This document shows positions 21,204 to 30,388 of a stretch of 64,000 nucleotides of DNA, piece by piece. Each line of letters starts with the position of its first letter. Position 1 is the first letter of the stretch. The stretch lies in contig CANTUQ010000031.1 in the NCBI GenBank assembly GCA_947683425.1, forward strand, positions 9,608,501-9,672,500, in the 5' to 3' direction. The notes under the pieces are model-generated. The model saw only the letters and a program-made list of their open reading frames with translations. It ran no database searches and had not been told where the DNA came from. Source of the DNA: Excoecaria cochinchinensis (lineage: Eukaryota; Streptophyta; Magnoliopsida; Malpighiales; Euphorbiaceae). A program made the translations under genes and the position numbers.

Positions 21204-22760
21204 AGGTGGCGAGTTTGGATTTGGAGTCAGATATCTGCGGGTCGGCCACTAGGAGTCTTTTTGAATGAAGTTATTTGAAGTCTTCCGCTGTAAATTTTTG
21301 TATATGGCTTGAGTATAGCAAAGTAAACTTTTGTAAAGGAACAAATATTATTTTTGTATATGTATTTGCTTACGAGCCTCTTTTTGTAAAACGATATTGA
21401 TATATGTTATATGTAAACAGGATTTTACTATTAAATGATTAAAAGTTTCTTTACATTTCATTTGGTTTTTGTTTATACATGTGTATATGGATTTGTTATA
21501 TGTGTTTGCCCGCGTGGCACTCCGGTATCCTTCCAACGGGGATGGCGGGGTGTTACAGAATCATTTGGCTTGGGATGAAAAGAGTGGATTTTATTTGAGA
21601 AGAGGTAAGTAGTACTACTATGATTGCATTAGTCTTCTTCTACTACTTGGTTTCTATTTCTGATTTAAAGTAAAGAGAAGAGTAATTCTCGTGTTTTGAA
21701 TGGTTGTGCATGGAAGCTGTGGACAAGGGACCGAATAAGGGCAAAGAGAAGGTCGGAGCTGAGTAGAGAGCTTGGTTCAACTCCTAGAGGTAGGGATCGT
21801 GTATGAACATCATTTTGATTGTTTGTGCTACTTATGATATGTGTGTATATGCTTATAAGTATGTGAATTGATCAAGAGAGTGTGTGTGTAAATGATAGAG
21901 TTTGATTTGGCAAATTCTGCTTATTTGTCATTTGACTCCTGTGTGATGTTTTTGTCATAAGTATAGTTTTAGACGTCTATATTGAGTGATTCTTGATCCA
22001 TTAGAACACTGACTTATATATCTATAAATGTCACAGAAATAATCTTAAGCAAATTCTTGCTCTAAGACCCTGAAAATTGGCCGAAATAGAGGTGTCTCTA
22101 CCTTGGCCGGTTCATTTGACCAGTTCATATTATTTAGATCATATATGATGTTATAAATGTCCAATTGACTTGAAAATTGTCCCATTTGAAATTTAACATC
22201 CTAAGGAAGATTTTTTAAGAAAGAAGTTTTTCCTAAAAATGTCGTTTAGATGTCGTTTAGGCTTAACCAAAACGTGTAGTGCAGCAGTCCTGAGTTTTGC
22301 CTTCTGTTTTACAAATTTTTGGTATGTCAAGATGGTAATGAAATTCATTGCCACCATGACATATCAAAATGCTGGGCAGAATGCTTATTTTTGGACCTCA
22401 CGGTCACAATCAATCCATTACCACCGTTACCATCCCCTGATATGCATATTTTGAGGGTTTTTCTTCCCGAAATGTACCCGAACTTCAGGGTAAGTTCCTA
22501 TAGCATGTCCAACTCATATTTAACCCTATCAAATGAGCATATGAATGTTCCCAATTGACATTATATGTAAATAATAGTATGATATAAGAGTTTATGAGTG
22601 GAATTAAATGTTATATGTTTTTAACTATTAAACATGATTAATTACGTTTGTACATGAGTTAATTATCCTTGAATTTGATGAGTGCACTTGAATTATAATC
22701 CATGCTTGGTATCAAAGTAGAGTATAATCGAGTTGTTTCTTTTGAGCCTGATTACCGTTA

Positions 22761-22930
22761 TAGTGGATAGATAAGCATGCTTATAAAGGGTTAGAGTGCA
22801 GCTGCTAGAGTTAGCCTTAATTGTGCCTAGAGTTCGGAATACCTCGTGTATTTCATAGAGTTTTGAGTTAATTCTCCATATGCAAAGTACTGTGAACAGT
22901 ATCCAGAGTTACCCATATTCACCATGAAAG
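22761..22930 (+). promoter_or_regulatory. Multi-hairpin LTR domain, L1 copy (degenerate)
   Basis: The left arm TAGTGGATA (22761-22769) is followed by the palindrome TAAGCATGCTTA. Inside are AATAC-CTCGT-GTATT and TACTG-TGAA-CAGTA. The right arm is decayed (TATTCAC at 22916-22922). Confidence 0.55.
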
Positions 22931-23169
22931 GAATTCAGGCTTACTAATATGGTATAGTGAACATGAACTGATTTAGAAGATTGTTCAGATTAAATGTTAT
23001 AGCACATGAGAAGTATTGCATGAATGGGAGCACATGACTCTTGTGTATTTGAATAAATGATTTGTATATGTGTGACAAGATTATGCGTGTGACATTTGAT
23101 TTTGTCATATTAAATGTGTGATATATGTGTGACTTCGTAAAGAAGTCCTTTGCATTATTTTCATCCCCA

Positions 23170-23209
23170 CTAAGCGTTATCGCTTAGCACGGATGTTTAT
23201 TTCCATGTA
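23170..23209 (+). promoter_or_regulatory. Double hairpin, L1 copy
   Basis: CTAAGCG-TTAT-CGCTTAG is perfect. The second stem (CACGGATG...TTTCCATGTAG) is weakened. Confidence 0.65.
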
Positions 23210-23583
23210 GGTACAGGTTCGGAACAGTGAGAGCGTGCATCTGCAGGTCAAGGCCACTAGGAGCTTTTGTTACATCTTTTTGTATAAGATAGCAATAGAG
23301 TTTCTTACATTTTAAGTAACATCATTATGTACATAGGAAGTATAGTATTGACATGTAAAAGTTAACTGTTATATATATGTGTACCGAAAATGAATATGTA
23401 ACAAGTATAAAGCTTTTGTATTATGTACAGTTTATATATATGTTATAAGAGCTCTTTTGTTGGGCCCAAATTATTCTTATCTTTTAATATTAATGCTTCC
23501 ACTACGGTATATGTATATGTATACGTATGTAGCCGCGTGGTGCCCCGATATTCCTTACCAGGGGTATGGGGGTGTTACATACA

Positions 23584-24032
23584 CTCATGTTCAACTCTTT
23601 CTGCGTGAGGAGATACTTTAAGCTCTTATGGTCCGTAAAGATCCTATACTTCTCCCCATACAGATAATGGCGCCAAATCTTCAGTGCAAAGATCACAGCC
23701 GCCAACTCTAAATTGTGCGTCGGATAATTCCTCTCATGTGGCTTCAACTGACGGTAAGCATAAGCCACAACCTTACCTTCTTGCATCAGTGCACATCCAA
23801 GGCCTACACCCGAAGCGTCACTATACATTACGAACTCCTTACCCGAGATGGGTTGAGTAAGTATAGGAGTTTCAACTAACAAACTCTTTAACTTCTCAAA
23901 ACAGGCCTGACACTTATCCGACAACTCAAATCTGACCCCTTTTCTCAACAACCTTGTCATCAGAGCGGCGATAATGGAGAAACCCAGAACAAACCGACGG
24001 TAGTAACCCGCCAAACCAAGAAAACTCCTCAC
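23584..24032 (-). pseudogene. Element C: RT connection and RNase H, truncated
   Basis: Begins EVRSFLGLAGYYRRF, the segment linking RT to RNase H. It continues through FVMYSDASGVGLGCALMQ (first catalytic Asp of RNase H in YSDAS), LELAAVIFALKIWRHYLYG (catalytic Glu) and IFTDHKSLKYL (third Asp, TDHKS). It ends at QKELNM where element A is inserted. RNase H removes the RNA strand from RNA:DNA hybrids during reverse transcription. A TAG just upstream (about 24036) separates it from the preceding fragment in the same frame. Confidence 0.85.
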
Positions 24033-24035
24033 TTC

Positions 24036-24506
24036 CTAAACATTCCTAGGCACTTTCCAATTAACTATCTCCTCAATTTTAGCCAGATCAACTTGAATCC
24101 CTTTGGCCGAAACAATATGACCCAAAAATGACACTTCCTGAAGCCAAAAATTGCATTTACTAAGCTTGGCAAACAACCGCTCTCTCAAAACTGGCAATAC
24201 TAACCGAAGATGCTCCTCAATCCGAACTTGATCCCTCTTGGAATCCAACACAACCCCTAGGAAAGCCTCACAACCCTTCCTAATTAATCTCTTAGCTTGC
24301 ATCGCAGAAATTACGTCGTTCAAAGAACTAGCACTCAAACCTTTAACAAACACAGAAGACCGATCCTTATCCCGAATCACAACCGTCTTTCTATGACAAT
24401 CAACCATAGCCCGATGCTTACCCAACCAGTCCATACCCAGAATTAGATCAAATTCTCTGAAAGGCAACTCAATCAAATCTGTCGAAAACACAACTCCCTC
24501 AACCAC
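24036..24506 (-). pseudogene. Element C: protease C-terminus fused to the end of RT by an internal deletion
   Basis: The first part, LPFREFDLILGMDWLGKHRA, is the C-terminal half of the retropepsin-like protease. After about 85 residues the frame jumps from VRI straight to EEHLRLVLPVLRERLFAKLSKC, which in element E lies about 200 codons further on. The missing part includes all RT catalytic motifs (in E: the SPWGAPVLFVKNK, DLRSGYYQ and FIDDILVY regions). The deletion keeps the frame. A frameshift just upstream separates this piece from the gag-protease ORF. Confidence 0.85.
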
Positions 24507-24519
24507 AAGGGGACAATTC

Positions 24520-25919
24520 CTATAGACTCCTACTCACATTGACACTATCCCCTAATGGACTGGTCACACATATCTCATAATCTAGCTGATCTACCACATG
24601 CAACTTATCAATAATCTTATTCGTGCACAAATATGAGTGTGTGGAACCAGGATCAATTAGAGCATACAATTTAGTGTCATGGAGTAGGAACTTACCAGCA
24701 ATCACATCGGGTGCATCTTGTTCCTCTCTGGCTCTCACAGTATAAGCTCTTGCTGGAAGAGGCAACTGATGCTCGATTGTCTCTAATGCAGCACCCTCTC
24801 TAGGTCGACCGCCTCGACCCCTACCTCGGCCCCTACCATGGTTAGCTTGCGTGGCATTGGAGCCAACTCTGCTAACCTCTCTCTGAGAACCCGAATCCTC
24901 ATTCAGCCTTGGACAATTGGCTAGAAAGTGCTCGGTGCTCCCACATCGGAAACACCCACCTGTGAGCCACCTACACTCACCCCGATGAGCCTTACTGCAA
25001 TGCGAACATATGGGCATAGACTCAGATCTACCACCTCTACCAGAACCAGATACCGCTGCCGAACCCTGTCTCCTACCCCTTGTAGCTGGACTAGATGAGG
25101 ACTCATCCTGTGGGTTCCGGGACCTCCTACCCGAGGATGAGGAAGACAAACCACCACGGGAAGGATTCCTCCTCTGAGCCCTCTCTCTCAGAATGATTTC
25201 TGACCTCTTAACCCTAACAGCAGCTTCCACAATCTGATAATAACTCACTCCCGGAGTGCTCATCAAGGAAATCAACATAGCTCTCAAGGACTCATTCAAC
25301 CCGGCCTCGAAATGCCTAATTCGGAACTCATTTATCATAATACCTTCAGGAGCATACCTAGCCAAACGGTTGAACTCCTTCTCAAACTCTAAGACTGACA
25401 TAACCCTCTGTTTCAAACTCAAAAACTGTGTCCACCTAGCATCCTTATAGGTCTGAGTCACATACTTGCTCGTAAACTCCCTTGCAAAGAAATTCCATGT
25501 GATTGGATCAGGAAACTGAGGATGTCTGCAAACTAACTGCCACCATTCAAAAGCGGACCCTTGCAGCAAAGCCACTGCACACTCTGCCTGCTGATCAGGA
25601 GGACACCAGACTTCTCTCAAAGCATGCTTCACCTTATCTAACCATTTCTCAGCCAACTCTGACTCATCTAAACCCGTACCATAGAAATCTTCAACACCAG
25701 CCCTTCTCAAACTTGCAGTCGGGACCTTAGGGGCTATCACTCTCTCAAGACTCGAGCCATATCCTGAGATAGCTTAAGCATAGCTTCAAAGGGCATGGCT
25801 GCGGCCTCGGGCTGGATCCTAGCAGGTTGAGCCGTTATAAATACCGAAGGATCAACAGCTTGAGGGTTCACACACTCGACAGACTCCTCAAGTGATCCAC
25901 AAACAGAGTTGGAATCCAT
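24520..25919 (-). pseudogene. Element C: gag and N-terminal protease, two frameshifts
   Basis: The start Met at 25919 (MDSNSVCGSL) is followed by a 60-codon frame to 25737. A one-base change then shifts to the 25740-24520 frame (GVEDFYGTGLDESELAE onward). Capsid-like landmarks are AFEWWQLVCR, FFAREFTSKYV, EFEKEFNRLARYAP and FEAGLNESLRAML. Next come an Arg/Ser-rich linker and two zinc motifs: CSHCSKAHRGEC (C-x2-C-x3-H-x3-C) and CFRCGSTEHFLANC (canonical C-x2-C-x4-H-x4-C). A Gly/Arg-rich stretch follows, then the protease active site LIDPGSTHSYL. It probably made one gag-pol reading frame, as in element E. Confidence 0.9.
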
Positions 25920-26023
25920 CTAAAACATATAATAAGACAACCGCATCAGCCAACACAGTCCTAGACATATGCGCATCTATGCACAACAACTCATCATCAA
26001 CACCCAGAAACGCCGAAACCTAG

Positions 26024-26035
26024 GCTCTGATACCA
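26024..26035 (-). other. Element C primer-binding site
   Basis: In sense TGGTATCAGAGC, complementary to the 3' end of initiator Met-tRNA, five bases from the LTR end at 26041. Confidence 0.9.
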
Positions 26036-26464
26036 AAAACTGTAACACCCCCAAAAACTGTAATACCCCCTGCTCATACGTAGGCGATCCCATCCAATAA
26101 GGAGTGAGATGTTGTATGAGTCAAGGTGCCACCACCAGATACAATGCATAACATACATTCCTAAATAAACATATATACATAAATACAAGGTAATTAAAAA
26201 CTTTATGAAGCAACAAAGGAAATGGCTGATCATGCATTAATATAACAATATCCATTACATTACTGTTCTGATCAACTGGCTAAAACAAAAGATGATTACA
26301 TATCCAAAATACACTAATGCGGAAGCTATACAAAATCACTGATACAGAGAGTTCTATTACAAAAGAATCATCAAGGACGATAAAAGCTAAGCCCTACACT
26401 AATCTCTTCTGTGTTGGCTTGACTGGCGGCGACTCTCCCCAAAACATAGCACCTTCCGCACCTG

Positions 26465-26502
26465 CACGGGTAACAACATCGTGCTAAGCGATAAACGCTT
26501 AG
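26465..26502 (-). promoter_or_regulatory. Double hairpin, element C copy
   Basis: In sense CTAAGCG-TTTAT-CGCTTAG (26502-26484), then CACGATG...CCCGTG. The first stem is perfect and the second is partial. Confidence 0.65.
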
Positions 26503-26772
26503 TGGGGAAACAAACAAGCAGTATGGACGGCCATTCACAATAGTCGTCGAGGCATAACACATTCCCAATGGTAAATGCAGATAATCCTAGCGTGTAAAGA
26601 TACATTCTTGCATATAAAAGCCATACATTTGATAACATATGCTCACATCCATATTCACATTCATAATTACATTAACTGATCATTCATCTCATTATCATAC
26701 TCATTCGAATGGCACATTCTTATAATCGTATCGTAACATAACAAAATAATAGAACACCTGCTAAATTACAAA

Positions 26773-27013
26773 TAGTGGATAACGAGTATACGGACAATAC
26801 CTTACGGGTATGAATCGAATACTAATAGTACCTTACGGGTACGAATCGAATACTTTTTTTTTTTATCAATTACAAAACATTTTACTGAGGGGACCTTAAA
26901 CAAGATCCAAATACTGAGGGGTTCACGAGGAACCAAACGGGAACCTGAACGGGGTCCAAACGAAACTGAGGTTGCAGCTAAAAGACTCTATTAGGCATGC
27001 CTAACTATCCACT
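26773..27013 (-). promoter_or_regulatory. Multi-hairpin LTR domain, element C copy
   Basis: In sense the left arm AGTGGATA (27013-27006) is followed by TTAGGCATGCCTAA. Then come GGACC-n7-GGTTC (one wobble), GGTTC-CTCGT-GAACC, GGATC-n8-GGTCC-type pairing, GTACC-CGTAA-GGTAC and ATACC-CGTAA-GGTAT. The right arm is TATCCACTA (26781-26773). Confidence 0.75.
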
Positions 27014-27209
27014 CACTTGACTCTAGCAGGTCATGCATAAACCTGATCATGTTTCGGAGCAAGACATATAATTGATCATGTATAATTTGCAATATAATAG
27101 ACATATAAACACATTCATAAAGCATACAGTAAGGGTGAATCATGGAAATGACATTTGAAATTTATTTTTAGAAGAAAAGGCAAAATCAGAAAGCAAGGCA
27201 GACAAAAGC

Positions 27210-27520
27210 ACTGTCGCGATCACGACAACGTCGCGCTCTCTACAGAGGCAGACTTGCCCAGGTTGCGACCTCGACACTCGTCGCGATCTCATGAGGGAAC
27301 AAGGGCATCTCGCTATTGTGCTCGTGATAAACGCCGTGCTCACGATAGTGAACTGCTAGCCCAAAATAGATCGCCTAATAGATTAGCAGCCGAGCTCTCT
27401 GTTGCGCTCGCGACAGAGACTCTACTGCACGGCTTGGCGGAGAGCTCGGACGCATGCGAGGGCTGCTTTCATAGGGCTCTGTTGCGACCTTGCGATAATG
27501 TCGCGCTCACGACAGAGTCG
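27210..27520. repeat. Array of TCGCG-type dyads in the element C LTR
   Basis: Repeats of the theme GTCGCGnnCACGAC, with more diverged copies, around 27213-27235, 27270-27300, 27320-27350, 27400-27420 and 27480-27520. Confidence 0.6.
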
Positions 27521-28850
27521 TGAATTCCAGCCCTTTCCCAGAAAATCCCTCTATCACAACACCCACTCACACACATTCAACTCAAACCCATTCTTACCTC
27601 AATTCCAGCAACCCATCCATCATCAACAACATAAAACAACATAGTTCAACAATTAATTCCCATTAATTCATAAATTTAAACTCACAATCGCAAGGATCAC
27701 AAAAGCTAGAAATTTTGCAACAAAACTCAATTAATCCTCACAATCACTTCAATAAATCTATACTTATGCATAATCAATGATCACAACCAAAACCCATAAC
27801 ATGCATGCCAATATAGGTCCATTTACACAACCAAAATTCCAGAAATTCATGCACATACACATTTGAACATATGAACATCAAACAGCAGAAATTCCCAAAC
27901 CTTATATCCTTAGCTCCAAATCTAATGAGTTCCACTAGAACCAGCCCTCTCCTTGTCTTTTGGGTCATGGGGAGGCTCAACTAACTAATAAACCAACAAT
28001 AACATACAAAATACAAACCCTAGATCAAAACCCCAAATCCAGAAAATGAAGAAGAAGAAGATGAACAAAATGAACAATTAAAAGACATATGCAATAACTC
28101 ACCAAAAGAAAAGCTAGGAGATGATTAATTTCGACCAACAATTCTTGGATCTAAGTTAGGGCAATCAAATGAAGAGCAAAGGAAGAAAGGAGATAAGGGA
28201 GAAGAAGAAAACGGGAAAGAGGGGGTGGGGGGGAAATTTTGCCTTTCCCAATTTACTTTCTTTCTTAACTCATCTCTTCCCAACCCTAACACTTGTCATT
28301 TCCCTATTAGAGGAAGCTAATCACTCACACCCCAAAAAGCATGCACTATTTATACACAAAGACATCCCAACTTAAACACACCCTACTATGGAATGCTCAA
28401 GCACACCCAAACGCAACCCAACTAATTCACACCCTATCACAATGTGAGAACCCACACTATAATATACCCACAAAACATACAATTTACCTATAATACCCTT
28501 ATGACATGCCAAAATACACTCAATGCATGCACACACAGATGGCTCATTCTACAAGGGGGCAAACGGGGTGTGACATGAGATGTTTGAATTATGAGTAATT
28601 AAACCAAGATATGAATTTGTGGTTGAACTTAGAGAGAAATTTATGGTTTTCTAAAGTGAGGATTTTGATGATGTTTGTTATGTAATTAAATTATTGATTA
28701 TAGTTTGAAAGTTTGGTTTTAGGTAATTAAGATGATTTGAATGATCAATTTGTGTGGGGTTGAGGTTTGAATTCAATTGGAGGCTTGGATGATTTTGGGA
28801 GTGTGATTTTCTGCAGATTTTCATGTAAGACCTAGAAATCACCACTCTGT

Positions 28851-29190
28851 CGCGAGCGCGATACTATTGCGAGTACGACACTGTCGTGAGCGCGACAGAG
28901 CTCGATGAATTCAGCCTTATGCGTGGCCGAGCGTTGGTTGCCGAGCCACGATAGAGAGAGCTCTGTCGCGAGCGCGATAGAGCATTCGGATGACGAGTGG
29001 ATTTGGGCAGTCCTCTATCATGAGCGCGGGCCTGCGCAAGAGCGCGATGGATTATGCTAGCCGGTCACTGTCACGAGCGCGATAGTGTGATGAGCTTTCA
29101 TCTCCATGCGAGATCGAAGACTGCCGCAATCGTGACCTGGGATAAGTTCGCCTATGTCGCGAGTGCGACAGACATCATGAGCGTGACACC
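28851..29190. repeat. Array of TCGCG-type dyads in the E 5' LTR
   Basis: Units such as GTCGCGAGCGCGA and GTCACGAGCGCGATAG recur; arms TCGCG/CGCGA around an AG spacer are typical. The 3' LTR has the matching array at 47782-48066 with fewer or shorter units. Confidence 0.7.
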
Positions 29191-29332
29191 TCTTGGCTTC
29201 AACTTGAGTTTTCTTTTATGCTTTCGAAATATAGTTTCCGAACTTGTGTTGCTTTTAGAAGTATGCATGGACAATTTTATGAATTATATGAATGTGATTT
29301 GGTGAATTATGCATGACCTACTAGAGTCAAAT

Positions 29333-29573
29333 AAGTGGATAATTAGGCATGCCTAATAGAGCTTCTGTAGCTGCAGGCCCATTATGATTTGGACCCTGAT
29401 CAGGTCCTCGATCGGATCCTCGCTATCATTCTATCTTGGATCTTGTTTAAGATCCCATGCAAAAATATTTTTAGAACAGAAAGAAAAGAATGATTTTGAT
29501 ATCTTCGGGTATCCATGTGCTATGAATGAATTCTTGATGCCCTCGGGTATCTATGCGTATGCTTGTTATCCAC
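29333..29573 (+). promoter_or_regulatory. Multi-hairpin LTR domain, E 5' copy
   Basis: Arms AAGTGGATA (29333-29341) and TATCCAC (29567-29573). Inside are TTAGGCATGCCTAA, GGACC-CTGATCA-GGTCC, GGATC-n8-GATCC, GATATC-TTCG-GGTATC and GATGCC-CTCG-GGTATC. Confidence 0.8.
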
Positions 29574-29795
29574 CATTTTGTATGACCAGGTTTATGATTG
29601 TTAATGTGTAATTTGGGAATAATGCGCATAGTTATGGTTTTATTTAAAGTATATGAATATATGAGTATGATGAAGCAAATGCACCTTCTTGTTTTGAATT
29701 GTCTAATAAGAATTCATTATTCTATTTGGGCCATGAGCATGTGACTCTTTGTTGACGCCACTGTGAGTGGTCATTGTGCATTTGTGTTTTCCCCA

Positions 29796-29832
29796 CTAAG
29801 CGTATTCGCTTAGCACAGGTGTTTCATCCATG
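29796..29832 (+). promoter_or_regulatory. Double hairpin, E 5' copy
   Basis: CTAAGCG-TATT-CGCTTAG is perfect. The second stem is degenerate (CACAGG...CCATG). Confidence 0.65.
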
Positions 29833-30282
29833 CAGGTGTGGAAGTTGTTGGAGATTTTGGGCAGGTCGATCCTCTTCAGCAGGGCCAATACAACTAGGAG
29901 AGTGAGATTTTGTATTATAGGACTTTGTACTCTTCTTGTATATGTACAAGCTTAAACTTTTTGTAATGATACCTTTTAGTTGTAAACCTCATTCTGTATT
30001 CTGTTTTGATAACCTATATGTATATTATCTTTTGTGCTGAGTCACTTTTGTACTTTTGGATATGTAAAGACAATTATGTTATATTAATACATTTCAATAT
30101 TTTGTTCGGCAGCTTGTTCTTTAGTTGTTTTAAGAAACTTTACATTACTCTATTTTGTATGAATGTTTGAGATTTTGTCTGTTTTGCTTATGCGTTTGCG
30201 TGAGAACCCTCATCTATCGGGGTCCTTATTCCTCTTCGAGGGATGAAGCTCCCTACGTATAGGTAAGGGGTGTTATATTTTG

Positions 30283-30294
30283 AGGTATCAGAGC
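30283..30294 (+). other. Element E primer-binding site
   Basis: AGGTATCAGAGC, one base different from the initiator-Met-tRNA complement TGGTATCAGAGC, six bases from the LTR end. Confidence 0.8.
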
Positions 30295-30388
30295 ATAGGT
30301 TTAGGCGTTTCTAGGCAAGTGTAAGATAGAGTGTACGTTTAGTGTTGTGTTGGCCTGATGCGGATTGTTGTGTATGTTTTGTAGTTAG

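Larger units (their letters stand above)
18898..21557 (+). mobile_element. Solo LTR S2 (Tekay-type)
   Basis: A 2660-bp LTR, TGTCACACCCC...GGGGTGTTACA, with perfect duplication GAATC (18893-18897, 21558-21562). No internal domain is present, so it arose by recombination between two LTRs. It contains a CCAGAGGTAAGTGG donor-like site near 19312. A dyad array of the GTCACG/CGTGAC type lies at 19957-20252, a multi-hairpin domain at 20618-20841 and a double hairpin at 21166-21203. ORFs inside it (19053-19295, 19489-19752 and so on) are not supported. Confidence 0.93.
18396..23579 (+). mobile_element. Solo LTR L1 (Tekay-type), interrupted by solo LTR S2
   Basis: Starts TGTAACAACCCG and ends GGGGGTGTTACA, with duplication TACAC at 18391-18395 and 23580-23584. 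Without S2 it is about 2519 bp. Landmarks in order are: a 4-unit G-box-like repeat (18584-18670), a pyrimidine-rich leader, GAAGAGGTAAGTAG near 21600, a hairpin domain (22761-22930), and CTAAGCGTTATCGCTTAG (23170-23187). It is related to LTR F. It landed almost exactly at the A/C junction, since its left duplication includes the last bases of the A LTR. Confidence 0.9.
23584..28575 (-). mobile_element. Element C: 5' half of a Tekay-type Ty3/gypsy chromovirus
   Basis: In sense order: 5' LTR (28575-26041), primer site (26035-26024), gag and start of protease (25919-24520), protease/RT fragment (24506-24036) and RNase H (24032-23584). The left end is cut by insertion of element A after QKELNM in RNase H, so integrase, chromodomain and 3' LTR lie outside the window. 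C itself interrupts the 5' LTR of element E at 28575/28576. Frameshifts, a stop and a large RT deletion make it non-functional. Confidence 0.88.
26041..28575 (-). repeat. Element C 5' LTR
   Basis: In sense it starts TGTCACACCCCG (28575) and ends GGGGGTGTTACA (26041), 2535 bp. The end motif occurs twice: the boundary bases TGTAACACCCCC, then CAAAAAC (the linker to the primer site), then TGTAATACCCCC. It contains a dyad array (27210-27520), a multi-hairpin domain (26773-27013) and a double hairpin (26465-26502). The ORFs on either strand here are not supported. Confidence 0.87.
28576..30277 (+). repeat. Element E 5' LTR, 3' portion
   Basis: Collinear with about 47514-49155 of the 3' LTR. It ends GGGGTGTTATA (ACA mutated to ATA). 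It contains a dyad array (28851-29190), a multi-hairpin domain (29333-29573) and a double hairpin (29796-29813 and following). Confidence 0.9.
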
